The translations under genes were made by a program, and so were the position numbers. Below are positions 37,226-46,085 of a DNA stretch of 64,000 bases, in pieces. This DNA is from Candidatus Obscuribacterales bacterium (GTDB lineage Bacteria > Cyanobacteriota > Vampirovibrionia > Obscuribacterales > Obscuribacteraceae): the NCBI GenBank assembly GCA_020054205.1, contig JAGVLS010000012.1:42511-106510 (forward strand), given 5' to 3'. Every line of letters starts with the position of its first letter. Positions within the stretch are counted from its first letter, which is position 1. Under the pieces are notes generated by a model. The model saw only the letters and a program-made list of their open reading frames with translations, did not search any database and had not been told where the DNA came from.

Positions 37226-38509
37226 ATGAACCTCATCGACATACCGATCAGATTGCAGAAACACCAAGTGGCGCTATTAAGCATAGCAATCGCCGTTGTT
37301 GCCCTGGTTGTGGGTTATAGAGACAGTCTTAACTTCAAATGCTCGTTCGAGGGACAGCCGCCTCGACTGGAATATGAGAAGTCCTGTGACAAAGGGTTCG
37401 CTTCCTTGTGCCGCTATGACTTCCATGGCGCGCTCGATGAGTTTGATCGGGCTTCGAAATTGCCTGAAGCTGACCAACTCGGATTCATAGGTCGTGGCAT
37501 TGCCCTCTTTTCTCTCCGTAATCCCCAACAAGCAATTCAGTGTTTCGACCAAGCACTCAAGCTTGCACCTCATTCGACAGCCGCATTGATCGATCGAGGC
37601 ATTGCGCGTGTGGAGATCGGTGATTATGTAAACGCTTTAGCAGATTATGATCGAGCACTTGCAATTGACCCTAGCAACGCAGCTGCATATAACAATCGAG
37701 CCGTTGTATTGGACCGACTGGGTGATAAAGAAGCGGCCATTTTTGGCTACTCGAAAGCTCTGCAACTAAAGCATTGGGCTATCGTTCGTCTTAACAGAGC
37801 GTTTGCCAATGCCGAACTCGGACTCGCCTCACAGGCAAAAGAGGACTGTGACCAATCAATGCAATGGATGCCATCCTTGGAACACAGGTGGGGTCAGAAA
37901 GCTCTCGTGAAAACCCTGATAGCAAACATGGCCAAGTGGAGTTCTCAAATAAAAGCCAATCCTTCAGATCCGACGAATTACATCAAGCGGGGGGGAGTCC
38001 GGCATGAATTGCGGGACTTCGTAGGTGCTGCCGCCGATTATACAAAGGCGATATCTATCGACCCTGACAATGCTGAGTCCTATTCAGAGCGGTCCTTTGA
38101 TCGCGCTATATTGGATGACAACCAAGGAGCCCTCGAAGATATTTCCAAATTTTACGAGCTACGTCCTGAACACACCTACTGTCTAGGTTGGCGCGGTTCT
38201 TGTAAAGCAAGAGTCGGTGACCGACAGGGAGCTATCGAGGATTTCTCAGCTGCAATACGCGCCCTCCCAGACTGCGAATGGTGGTATAAAGGACGGGCTC
38301 GTGAAAAGTTTCAGAGCGGACACTATTTAGACGCCGCTGCAGATTATATTCATTTCTTGTCACTCGATTACCACCCGTGGCAAGAGCTCAACGATTTGTG
38401 TTTGAACAATAACCGGACGCTATTCACCACGCAATTTAGGCATGATCGCAACCAGATTTTCGAGTTCAGCGAGCAGCGTATACTCATGGCTGTCCAGGTT
38501 TGTGATTAA
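37226..38509 (+). CDS. TPR protein with foreign base composition
   Basis: A single N-terminal transmembrane segment (HQVALLSIAIAVVALVVGY) is followed by about eight TPRs (ALDEFDRASKLP; ALADYDRALAIDPSNAAAYNNRAVVLDRLGD; AAADYTKAISIDPDNAESYSERSFD). ATG 37226 was preferred, although GTG 37175 is also open. By hand count, bases 37441-37500 are 50% GC, against 28% for 36661-36720 in the AbiE toxin gene, and codons such as CTC, CGG and GCC are common only here. I infer recent transfer. Adjacent genes have normal low-GC composition. No function can be given beyond scaffold. Confidence 0.7.
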   Translation: MNLIDIPIRLQKHQVALLSIAIAVVALVVGYRDSLNFKCSFEGQPPRLEYEKSCDKGFASLCRYDFHGALDEFDRASKLPEADQLGFIGRGIALFSLRNPQQAIQCFDQALKLAPHSTAALIDRGIARVEIGDYVNALADYDRALAIDPSNAAAYNNRAVVLDRLGDKEAAIFGYSKALQLKHWAIVRLNRAFANAELGLASQAKEDCDQSMQWMPSLEHRWGQKALVKTLIANMAKWSSQIKANPSDPTNYIKRGGVRHELRDFVGAAADYTKAISIDPDNAESYSERSFDRAILDDNQGALEDISKFYELRPEHTYCLGWRGSCKARVGDRQGAIEDFSAAIRALPDCEWWYKGRAREKFQSGHYLDAAADYIHFLSLDYHPWQELNDLCLNNNRTLFTTQFRHDRNQIFEFSEQRILMAVQVCD

Positions 38510-38515
38510 CGCTTC

Positions 38516-38716
38516 TTGTCCCGGTCGCAACCGCTTGATATTTCTTATATTTCCAGGATAGAGCGCGGTAAAAAGAATGTGAGCTTGAGTACTGTTGTCA
38601 AAATAGCTGAGATGCTAGGATTTGAAGTAACATTCGGCAAATACAAATTATCAAAAGACAAAAAATCCGATCTAAGAAAAGTCCGTGTTGCCGTGATAAG
38701 AACCGCCGCTAATTAA
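38516..38716 (+). pseudogene. Remnant of an XRE-family regulator (C-terminal part)
   Basis: 66 residues containing the second half of an HTH_3 domain (LDISYISRIERGKKNVSLSTVVKIAEMLGFEVTFG, quoted in part as YISRIERGKKN). The usual first helix and turn of the domain, about 25 residues, are missing. There is no Shine-Dalgarno. It begins right after the stop of the high-GC TPR gene, in the same frame. An insertion or deletion end point probably lies at about 38510-38535. The upstream small ORF does not carry the missing part. Confidence 0.6.
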
Positions 38717-38726
38717 TGGAAATCAC

Positions 38727-39554
38727 ATGAAATCATTACTGAGAAATTTATTTCTTGCAACTCTTGTTATTTTGGCAATCAATACAGCTTGCCACGCAGA
38801 AGATAATAGCAAAAAGAAAATTGTTGATTTGACGCATGTGCTTACATCAAGTCAGCCAGATTTTCAGCTGGGTGAAGAATCTTTCCATTATACTGCTCTT
38901 AAAACTTTAGCTAAAGATGGTTATGCTATTGGTTCTTTTTGTACAGCAGAACATTATGGCACGCATATAGATGCGCCTTCGCATTTTGCACAAGGACAGC
39001 CTTCCATTGATGAAATTTCTGCTGATAAATTTATTTTGCCTTGCGTAGTGATTGATGTACGCAAAGAAGTAGAAAGCAATCCAGATTATTGTTTGACTGT
39101 TGATAAAATTAAAGCCTTTGAGCGCGGTGGCAAAATTCCTAAGGGCTCTGCTGTGCTTTTGTGTACCGGTTGGTCTGATAAGTGGACAGATGTGAAAGCT
39201 TATCGCAACGCTGATGATAAAGGAGTGATGCATTTTCCTGGCTTTAGTGATGAAGCTGCTGATTATCTGGTAAGCACGCGTGAAGTTGCAGCTCTTGGTA
39301 TTGATACTCTTTCTATTGATTATGGAGCTTCGCATGATTATCCTGTGCATAGTCATGCTTTAGCAAAAGGAATATTCATGATAGAAAATCTAGATAATTT
39401 ATCTCAATTGCCAGCACGAAACGCTACATTGTATTGTGGGCCTTTAAAAATTAAAGGTGGCACAGGCAGTCCAGCCCGCATCATTTGTGTTTTGCCGGAA
39501 GGTGTTAATTGGAAAAAGCGTATATTTCAAATGGGCATGAACGTGTTATTTTAA
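38727..39554 (+). CDS. Secreted cyclase/kynurenine-formamidase family hydrolase
   Basis: Member of the PF04199 metal-dependent hydrolases that includes bacterial kynurenine formamidase. The metal-binding signature HxGTHxDxPxH appears as HYGTHIDAPSH (about residue 76). Other family segments are VDLTHVL near residue 33 and GIDTLSIDYG near 195. A signal peptide ends near NTACHA, so the protein is exported, unusual for kynurenine formamidases. Substrate is not assignable. It follows the XRE remnant and stands alone. Confidence 0.82.
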   Translation: MKSLLRNLFLATLVILAINTACHAEDNSKKKIVDLTHVLTSSQPDFQLGEESFHYTALKTLAKDGYAIGSFCTAEHYGTHIDAPSHFAQGQPSIDEISADKFILPCVVIDVRKEVESNPDYCLTVDKIKAFERGGKIPKGSAVLLCTGWSDKWTDVKAYRNADDKGVMHFPGFSDEAADYLVSTREVAALGIDTLSIDYGASHDYPVHSHALAKGIFMIENLDNLSQLPARNATLYCGPLKIKGGTGSPARIICVLPEGVNWKKRIFQMGMNVLF

Positions 39555-39565
39555 TAAGTCTCTAT

Positions 39566-39613
39566 CTTTCACGAATCTTTCAAAATAATGCTATCCAAAA
39601 AATGATCTATAAT
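39566..39613 (+). promoter_or_regulatory. Response-regulator promoter with 11-bp direct repeats
   Basis: Two copies of CTTTCA at 39566 and 39577, exactly 11 bases apart, then a perfect -10 TATAAT at 39608-39613 with no recognisable -35. This layout fits activation by an OmpR/PhoB-type regulator. The repeats are the complement of the TGAAAG units upstream of the usp gene. Confidence 0.65.
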
Positions 39614-39636
39614 TAGATTATCTTTCTGAGGTGAGC

Positions 39637-40305
39637 ATGCGTATTCTTCTAGCTGAAGATGATGAATTTCTAGCTTCGGGTATTGTTCTTGCCTTGACAG
39701 ATAGTGGCTATGCGGTTGACAAGGTAGCAACTGGTGCAGATGCGTATTCTGCACTTTCAAATATTTCTTATGATTTAGCTATTCTAGATTTGGGATTACC
39801 AGTGCTTGACGGGCTGGAAGTTTTGCGACGCGGACGTGCAGAAGGGCTTACCTTGCCTATTTTAATTTTGACGGTTCGCAATGATGTGCGTGAAAGGGTA
39901 AATGGACTAGATGCTGGTGCTAATGATTACTTAACTAAACCGTTTCATTTGGAAGAATTAGAAGCTCGCATTAGATCGCTTCTTAGAAAAGACCGTTTTG
40001 AAAATAAAGTTGTTGTTACTTTTGGTGATTTAAAATACGATACTTTAAATAGAACAGCGTTTTATCGAGATAAAACATTAGACCTTTCTGTTCGTGAATT
40101 AGCTATTTTGGAAATTCTTATACAAAGAGCCGGACATACAGTTGTAAAAGAACGTATTAAAAATCATTTGTCGACTCTAGAAGTAGAAGTTACGTTTAAT
40201 GCTATTGAAATTACAATTCATCGGCTTCGGAAAAAAATTAGCGAAGCTGGTGTAAGTATACGTACATTGCGAGGGTTAGGTTACCTTCTTGAAACAACAA
40301 AATAA
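39637..40305 (+). CDS. OmpR-family response regulator (TctD-like)
   Basis: Receiver domain (residues 1-115) with acidic pocket EDD, phospho-Asp51 in LDLGLPVLDG, and Lys101 in YLTKPFH. The winged-helix DNA-binding domain has the recognition-helix region AIEITIHRLRKKI (about 195). Start chosen at ATG 39637 behind GAGGTGA; GTG 39631 is also open. It overlaps the kinase gene by 17 bases. The promoter repeats suggest autoregulation, and the same half-sites recur upstream of the convergent usp-sulP operon, its likely target. Confidence 0.92.
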   Translation: MRILLAEDDEFLASGIVLALTDSGYAVDKVATGADAYSALSNISYDLAILDLGLPVLDGLEVLRRGRAEGLTLPILILTVRNDVRERVNGLDAGANDYLTKPFHLEELEARIRSLLRKDRFENKVVVTFGDLKYDTLNRTAFYRDKTLDLSVRELAILEILIQRAGHTVVKERIKNHLSTLEVEVTFNAIEITIHRLRKKISEAGVSIRTLRGLGYLLETTK

Positions 40306-41671
40306 TCGCTCTATAAAAGCTGATTTGCTTGTGTGGTTGTTGCCACCGCTTCTTTCGATGTGTCTTGCAAGCTCTGTGGTTGCATATTATTTAGCATCAT
40401 ACTTTGCTAATGATTCGTATGATAGAAATTTGATTAATACTGCTGGCTCGGTTGCTGCACGTGTGCGTATCGGAACAAATAGTGTGGCAGATCTTGATCT
40501 GCCTCCAGCAGCACTTGCTATTCTTCAGCATACTTATCCTAATGATAAATTTTATTATCAAGTATTAAATTCGGATTTTACCAGGCTTGCTGGTGATGCG
40601 CTTCCCAGTGTTCGACTTGACTCTAGTATTCCATACTTGAGCTATGTTAAGTTTAACGGAGAAACTTTACGTGTGGCACAAATTCGCATGCCTATTCACG
40701 ATTATCCTGACAAAATTATTTTTGTACAGGCAGCAGAAACGCTGAATAGCCGTCTTGATCTTACTAATCATATTTTATTTAGTATTTTAGTGCCGCAAAT
40801 TTTATTGCTTCTATTTGTAATTTTTGCAGTTAGTTTTGGTGTTAAAAAAGGTTTGAAGTCATTGGCGGATTTACGGAATGCCTTATCAGATCGTTCTCGC
40901 TCTGATCTAAAACCGCTAAACGAAAGCATAGCTCCATTAGAGTCGCAATCACTGGTTAGTGCGATTAATGAGCTTCTGGGGCGTTTAAAAGCAGATCTTG
41001 ATGCACAACAAAGATTTGTTGCAAACGCTGCTCATCAATTGCAAACACCGCTTGCTGGCATTCAAACATATGTTGAAATTGTTGAGCGGCAATCAACTGA
41101 TAATTCTAGAAATTTGCTTAGACAAATCAATAAGGGTATTGATAGGATGAGTCATTTGATTAAGCAACTGCTTGTGCTTGCCAAGTCAGAGCCACAAAAT
41201 AATTTATCTTTTGAAGAGGTAGATTTAAACACTATAGCAAGTGAGGTGGGTTCTGAATTAGTTGATATAGCTTTGAAAAAAAACATTGAGGTTGTATTTG
41301 ATGAACCTACGAAACCGGTAATTGTTTATGGTGATGTAGTTAGTCTGAAAGAGCTGATTACTAATTTGTTAGACAATGCTATTCTTTATACTGACTATAA
41401 TGGTACTGTATCAGTCAAGATTTCATCTGATAATGTTGGTGTGCAGCTTACTGTTGAAGATAATGGTCCGGGGATTCCTGAGGAAGAACGTGAAAAAGTA
41501 TTTGAACGGTTTTATCGTATCCTTGGTACTCAGGTTGAAGGCAGTGGGCTTGGACTTGCAATAGTCAAAGAAATTGCGGCTGCACATCATGCGGAAGTTT
41601 TACTTACTACTCCATCAACGGGTAAAGGCACTGTTGTTATAGTCAAATTTCCAGCAAAAAAGCCCAAGTAA
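40289..41671 (+). CDS. TctE-like sensor histidine kinase
   Basis: Two transmembrane helices (residues 12-40 and 160-185) flank a 120-residue external domain of the 2CSK_N type. HisKA has His249 in ANAAHQLQTPLAG, the hallmark of the TctE subfamily, followed by HATPase with DNGPGIP and GSGLGLAIVKEI. TctD/TctE systems usually control transport of organic acids. It starts with TTG inside the regulator gene. The transporter converging on it from the other side is a SulP protein. Confidence 0.9.
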   Translation: MKQQNNRSIKADLLVWLLPPLLSMCLASSVVAYYLASYFANDSYDRNLINTAGSVAARVRIGTNSVADLDLPPAALAILQHTYPNDKFYYQVLNSDFTRLAGDALPSVRLDSSIPYLSYVKFNGETLRVAQIRMPIHDYPDKIIFVQAAETLNSRLDLTNHILFSILVPQILLLLFVIFAVSFGVKKGLKSLADLRNALSDRSRSDLKPLNESIAPLESQSLVSAINELLGRLKADLDAQQRFVANAAHQLQTPLAGIQTYVEIVERQSTDNSRNLLRQINKGIDRMSHLIKQLLVLAKSEPQNNLSFEEVDLNTIASEVGSELVDIALKKNIEVVFDEPTKPVIVYGDVVSLKELITNLLDNAILYTDYNGTVSVKISSDNVGVQLTVEDNGPGIPEEEREKVFERFYRILGTQVEGSGLGLAIVKEIAAAHHAEVLLTTPSTGKGTVVIVKFPAKKPK

Positions 41672-41707
41672 TTGTTTAAGCACATATTTTGAGCGAATCA
41701 ATTTAGC

Positions 41708-43159
41708 TTAGCCGGTTTGTTCATATGCAAGTGGATCAGTGGTATCGAGCATATGTACTTTTGCAACAGTTGGTTTTTCGAAGAATCTTTTTCCCAATCC
41801 GTAAAATAGTAGAGCTGACAGTACACCTGTAAGAAAATCAGTGACTGCAACCATGACTGCTGTAAAGATCATGAGAAAGGCATGGAAGCGACTATGTTTC
41901 CATACTTCTTTTACTTCGGCAGGTTTTACCATATTGCTAGCTACCCAGAGAAGAATGCCGCCAATGCATGCCATTGGAACCATTTCTAACCATGGTGCAA
42001 GGAATAGTGCAAGTATTATTTTCAATATGCCTTTGAAATAGCCAGCTAGCGGAGTTACTGCACCAGCTTTGATACTGGTTGCTGTGCGAGCAAGTGCGCC
42101 AGTGCAGGGGAAGCCGTTTAGCAATGGCACAATTATTTGTACTAGTCCTTGTCCCCATAATTCTTTATCTGGGTTGAAAGGGGTCTTTTTATTATTAGCG
42201 AGGCGATCCGCCATTGACGAACATAATAGACTTTCAATGCTTGAGACAAAGACAATGGCTATCACAAAGTATGTGATGTCCATGGCTACTTGCATCGTCA
42301 ATGGCGGCATAGAGGGGGCAGTAAAAAAAGCAAAATTGGTTGGAATGCTGCCGTATTTCTCAGCAATATCGGCAATTCCTTTTCCACTAAACATGGTTTC
42401 TGCCAGCACAGTGCAAATAACAAGTGCTAACAAAGGTGCTGGAATAAACTTAGATTTTCGGATGAAAGCATGACACATGAAGAAAGTGAGTATAGCTAGA
42501 AAGAAGGCATAACCGTTAAACTCATTGAAATGTTCTTTTATAAGGCTAATTTTTTCAATAAACTCGCCTCGGATCGCATGCTGCAATCCCAAAACTTCAC
42601 CTATATTTGAAAGTGCAATCACTATTGAAATACCAATTGTAAAACCAACTACAATTGAATTAGGAACTTTTTTTACGTATTTACCAAGTCCAAATAGTCC
42701 CATGCTAAGCAGGACGATACCGGCAAGAACGCTACAAAGCACCACCATTCCATGAGCCATTTGAAAGTTACCGCCGGTGGTTGGATGTCCGTATTTCAGC
42801 ATTAGTCCTGCAATAACTGGAATAAAAGCTGCTGTTGGACCATAAACTTGATATTTAGAGCCGCCCCAGGTTCGACCGATAATACATGCTAATGCTCCAG
42901 CAATAATTCCTTGTTCTGGTCGCAACCCCATTGCAATTGCAAATCCCATTGCCATTGGAATGGCAGTCAGCGCCACAATAAGTCCAGCACAAAAATCTTT
43001 ATAGCTGACCTTTAGCCAATTTGAAGCATTTAAATCTTCGAAACGATCATCAATAACTTTATTGAAAGTAAGAAAACGATGACAAATGCTTGCCATCAAA
43101 CTTTGATTTGGATTAGCCAAAATCTGATCATTTGTATTTTTGCGATAAGTTGTGGACAT
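41708..43159 (-). CDS. SulP-family anion transporter lacking a STAS domain
   Basis: Membrane transporter of the SLC26/SulP family (sulphate, bicarbonate or related anions). Conserved segments include AGLIVALTAIPMAMGFAIAMGL, GPTAAFIPVIAG and GFPCTGALARTATSIKAGA. About 12 transmembrane helices are present. It ends soon after the last helix with FEKPTVAKVHMLDTTDP, so the cytoplasmic STAS domain is missing. The universal-stress gene lies 41 bases upstream in the same operon. Anion specificity cannot be read from sequence. Confidence 0.88.
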   Translation of the reverse strand: MSTTYRKNTNDQILANPNQSLMASICHRFLTFNKVIDDRFEDLNASNWLKVSYKDFCAGLIVALTAIPMAMGFAIAMGLRPEQGIIAGALACIIGRTWGGSKYQVYGPTAAFIPVIAGLMLKYGHPTTGGNFQMAHGMVVLCSVLAGIVLLSMGLFGLGKYVKKVPNSIVVGFTIGISIVIALSNIGEVLGLQHAIRGEFIEKISLIKEHFNEFNGYAFFLAILTFFMCHAFIRKSKFIPAPLLALVICTVLAETMFSGKGIADIAEKYGSIPTNFAFFTAPSMPPLTMQVAMDITYFVIAIVFVSSIESLLCSSMADRLANNKKTPFNPDKELWGQGLVQIIVPLLNGFPCTGALARTATSIKAGAVTPLAGYFKGILKIILALFLAPWLEMVPMACIGGILLWVASNMVKPAEVKEVWKHSRFHAFLMIFTAVMVAVTDFLTGVLSALLFYGLGKRFFEKPTVAKVHMLDTTDPLAYEQTG

Positions 43160-43200
43160 GTGTTCTCCGCTGGATTGTTATAACTGTGTGTGATGTAGAG

Positions 43201-43719
43201 TTAGCAGTTTGAGATAATTTCAACTGGGCAAGGGCACTTTGCGCTCAAAGCCTTTAGAGAATTCTCCCCTAAAAGACTTAGACCGGGATTGGTGACTTTG
43301 TCGTTTCCAAAGACAAACATATAATCTGCTTTTATACTTTTTGCTAGTTGTATTAGCTGACTTAATGGATCGCCAGTTTTTATGCGATATTCAACATTTA
43401 TAGAAGGGAATTTTTCATTGATTGTGCTTACGTAACCTTCCATTACTCCAGACATTCTTAGAATTTGTTTTTGCAAGTGTTGTAACATTTGACTGCCACC
43501 TGCTCCAGAATAAGGAGTTTTGCTTAACCACTGGGGTTGTGTAATATGTACGAGTACGATATTGCTTTGATGTAAATCTGGCTTATGGTCTAGCCAGCTG
43601 GTTAACGATGATACGGTTTCTTCGTTTGCAATAACAATTACTACATTGCCTGTCTTGTGTGAATTCCCACTATCTGCTTTGTGAGTTGTTGGCTGAATTG
43701 GTATAGGTAATTGTGCCAT
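43201..43719 (-). CDS. Universal stress protein family, SulP partner
   Basis: 172 residues with the USP fold. The core begins GNVVIVIANEE and includes VNEYRIKTGDPLSQLI-like and KADYMFVFG segments, ending with ...LLGENSLKALSAKCPCPVEII; the nucleotide-binding Gly pattern is only partly kept. A strong Shine-Dalgarno (AGAGGTGA) precedes the ATG. It is the first gene of the operon with sulP. USP domains fused to transporters are known in other bacteria, so it may act here as a separate regulatory subunit replacing STAS (inference). Confidence 0.8.
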   Translation of the reverse strand: MAQLPIPIQPTTHKADSGNSHKTGNVVIVIANEETVSSLTSWLDHKPDLHQSNIVLVHITQPQWLSKTPYSGAGGSQMLQHLQKQILRMSGVMEGYVSTINEKFPSINVEYRIKTGDPLSQLIQLAKSIKADYMFVFGNDKVTNPGLSLLGENSLKALSAKCPCPVEIISNC

Positions 43720-43793
43720 GATGAATCACCTCTAGTAAGGCGCAAAGAAAAGTAGCACTTGTTTAGCTGCCACTTATTCATCTGCGTTAGATG

Positions 43794-43916
43794 CTGCAAG
43801 TGTTTTAAATAATTTGGATTTAGGATGCAAGCTGCATTTGCAACTATGGTTCAACGTTAACAGCTGCGCAATTCTCTGTCAATAACGAGTGATGCACTCA
43901 ATACTGCAAGTGTTTT
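43794..43916. repeat. Two direct copies of a 13-base sequence
   Basis: CTGCAAGTGTTTT occurs at 43794-43806 and 43904-43916, 110 bases apart, between the TGAAAG array and the usp start. No gene is visible in 43720-44147. The repeat may bind a second regulator or be the trace of a local duplication. Confidence 0.6.
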
Positions 43917-43988
43917 TTGAAAGCAGCTCAGGGAGTAGCTTGTAGGCTAATATTATTTTTGAAAAAAATTTTTTGCAAAAATTGCCTC

Positions 43989-44133
43989 TGAAAATCGTGA
44001 AAGATAGAGGAAAGATAGCGCAAAAAATTGAAAGATTTGAGAAGGATTTTTGAAAGCTTGACGAAAGAATTGTGTTGAAAGCTTGATGAAAGAATTGTGG
44101 TTGGTGATGCTTGAAGGTTTGCTGAAAGGTATG
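43989..44133 (-). promoter_or_regulatory. Array of 11-bp direct repeats (TGAAAG-N5), likely response-regulator binding array
   Basis: Eleven half-sites are readable on the plus strand, starting at 43989, 43998, 44009, 44029, 44040, 44051, 44062, 44076, 44087, 44112 and 44123. Neighbouring starts are 11 bases apart within each group (B-C, D-E-F-G, H-I, J-K). On the usp coding strand they read CTTTCA, the same orientation as at the regulator's own promoter. The distance to the usp start, about 270-410 bases, is long. No clean -10 was identified. Confidence 0.65.
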
Positions 44134-44147
44134 TTTTTCTAGTAGTG

Positions 44148-45815
44148 TTATTTCTCTTCTTTTAATTGTTGATATACATCTTCTATTTCAGAAAAGGTCA
44201 TTGTCGTAAAACTAGTGCTACTTATATCTGTTAGTCTGTTTATTGGTGTAGAAAATGGACTAACCTCTACATTGATAGACCACTGTTGCGTTGCTATTTC
44301 GAGTTTGCCATCAGACTGAGAATTGAAATTGATGCGCAAATCATTTGGTAATTGATAATCTCTAACGAGCTTATTAATATCGTATTCAAATTGACCTAGT
44401 GATTTTTGAGAACCATACTTGTAAGCTTCTTGTCCAAGAAGAGTAAGTAATTTGTCTCTTTCATCATTAGATAATTCTGTAGGTGATTTCTCTGCTAAAT
44501 CTTTTAATTCAGGATTACTAGGCTCAGCATCATGCCACATATCATCAGGTCCTAAAACTTTTTTAGGATTAACCTCGTCAGATACATTTGCGGCATGTTG
44601 TATTAGTTCTTCGTTTGTAGCAGTTAGCCAGCGCTCCAAATATTGTGACATAAATTCTTTGCCACCATCGAGATAAGCTTTCTCAGCATGTTCCAAGAGT
44701 CCTTCTTGTATTTTAGCTATTGCATTGGGATCTGAAAATGGTTGCTCGCCTGTAGCTTCTTCTTTCCACCTTTCTACCAATGATTGAGGAGCATTATCTT
44801 CAGGTTTTAAAAGTGGCATAGTTAAATTGACGTTTTTATCATATGATAAAAATAAGGCATGCTCACTTCCATCTGGTTCTTTTTGCCAAAGGCTGACTGA
44901 TAGATCTGGGTTATCGCTAAATTTCAAATAGCTGTTTTCTGGTGTAGATTCATTAATAGAGCTTGCAAGCTTTTCTAATCCATAGTTACCCCATTGTTGA
45001 TGAGCAGCTTGACCAGCTTTCAATATATCTTTTATCAGAGCCCTTGTTGCCTCTTCGTTTTCTTTGTTATTAAATCCACTTTTTATTTGTTCATTCAACC
45101 TATTGGACAAATCTTCTATGCTTTTTTGCGATAAAGGATTTTCAGCTTCATCTTGAAGTCCTAGTTCTTTTAAATTTTTTGTATCTGAAATTGCTTTTGT
45201 TTCTTGCTTCCCATTGATATTCTGCTCGCTTGCAATTACAACGCCATCAGCAGGAGGATTACCATCTATACCGCTTAATGCAAATTCAAATTCAATCGGT
45301 ATATTTTTTTCTTTAAGCTTTGCACTTACTTCGCCAAGATATTGATCAATTCTAGCTTGTCTACTTATTTTACTTTGTCTGTCGCCAGGACTACCAGTTG
45401 CTGCATTTTGAATTCCATCCCAAAGTAGGTGTCCTAATTTGCTATCCATAATATTAGTATCGTGGTTTGTTATATCGCCCTTGTTTTGTATTATAAGCTC
45501 AGCAATATTTTCTGGCGATGGCACTGTTTTTAGCTCTGATAACTCAGCTAAATCTTTACTAGATAAATTAGGATTATTGCCACCAGGTATTTTTATAGTA
45601 ATTGTAAGTTGTTGCAAGTCTCCTGATGGAACGCTTGGATATTCTGGGATAATATTTTCGGCTCGATCTAATAGATCTATTGTTGAATATCCTTCCGGGG
45701 ACAAGCCATATATTTCTTCATTAGATTCTTCATTATCAGATTCTGGGGACCAATCAGCGGTACTAATCTCTTCAGCTGAAACGCGATTATCCACATCTTC
45801 ATTGCCTCTTGCCAT
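44148..45815 (-). CDS. Large acidic soluble protein, function unknown
   Basis: 555 residues, with no signal peptide, transmembrane segment or family I recognise. The first 60 residues are highly acidic (Glu/Asp/Ser/Asn). The body is rich in Asn, Glu and Gln, with alternating helical and beta-like stretches. Polar, Asn-rich composition with no enzymatic motif resembles large secreted effectors or virulence-type proteins, but that is only a compositional likeness. AGAGGA precedes the start. Two TGTCACAAAT copies lie upstream. It stands alone between the TGAAAG array and the polyamine operon. Confidence 0.6.
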   Translation of the reverse strand: MARGNEDVDNRVSAEEISTADWSPESDNEESNEEIYGLSPEGYSTIDLLDRAENIIPEYPSVPSGDLQQLTITIKIPGGNNPNLSSKDLAELSELKTVPSPENIAELIIQNKGDITNHDTNIMDSKLGHLLWDGIQNAATGSPGDRQSKISRQARIDQYLGEVSAKLKEKNIPIEFEFALSGIDGNPPADGVVIASEQNINGKQETKAISDTKNLKELGLQDEAENPLSQKSIEDLSNRLNEQIKSGFNNKENEEATRALIKDILKAGQAAHQQWGNYGLEKLASSINESTPENSYLKFSDNPDLSVSLWQKEPDGSEHALFLSYDKNVNLTMPLLKPEDNAPQSLVERWKEEATGEQPFSDPNAIAKIQEGLLEHAEKAYLDGGKEFMSQYLERWLTATNEELIQHAANVSDEVNPKKVLGPDDMWHDAEPSNPELKDLAEKSPTELSNDERDKLLTLLGQEAYKYGSQKSLGQFEYDINKLVRDYQLPNDLRINFNSQSDGKLEIATQQWSINVEVSPFSTPINRLTDISSTSFTTMTFSEIEDVYQQLKEEK

Positions 45816-45871
45816 AACAATTTCCTCTTGTCACTATTAATTAGCCTTGCCTCAAATCAAGCATAGTTTTG

Positions 45872-45905
45872 ATTTGTGACATTGTTAGGTCATATTTGTG
45901 ACAAT
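45872..45905 (-). promoter_or_regulatory. Pair of TGTCACAAAT direct repeats 22 bp apart
   Basis: ATTTGTGACA occurs at 45872 and 45894 on the plus strand, two helical turns apart, 57-90 bases upstream of the acidic protein's start. Spacing by whole turns suggests a regulator site. No matching -10/-35 pair was recognised. Confidence 0.4.
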
Positions 45906-46085
45906 TTTATGGCTGTTTGTAAAAAGAGTGTTCTATAACCCAGGGCTCAACTATATACAGTATGTCAAGATATAGTTAAGCAACTTTGATTGCTGTCATG
46001 GTAATGTGATACAGGTTTTTTGGTTGCACTTGTAAGCTCGTCTTATTGATAACTGAATTCTTGAAACTGAATGAGAGGAATAAGC

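Noticed and set aside
38907..39356. 149-codon minus-strand ORF inside the cyclase gene
   Set aside because: The plus-strand protein has family motifs and a signal peptide; the antisense frame has neither.
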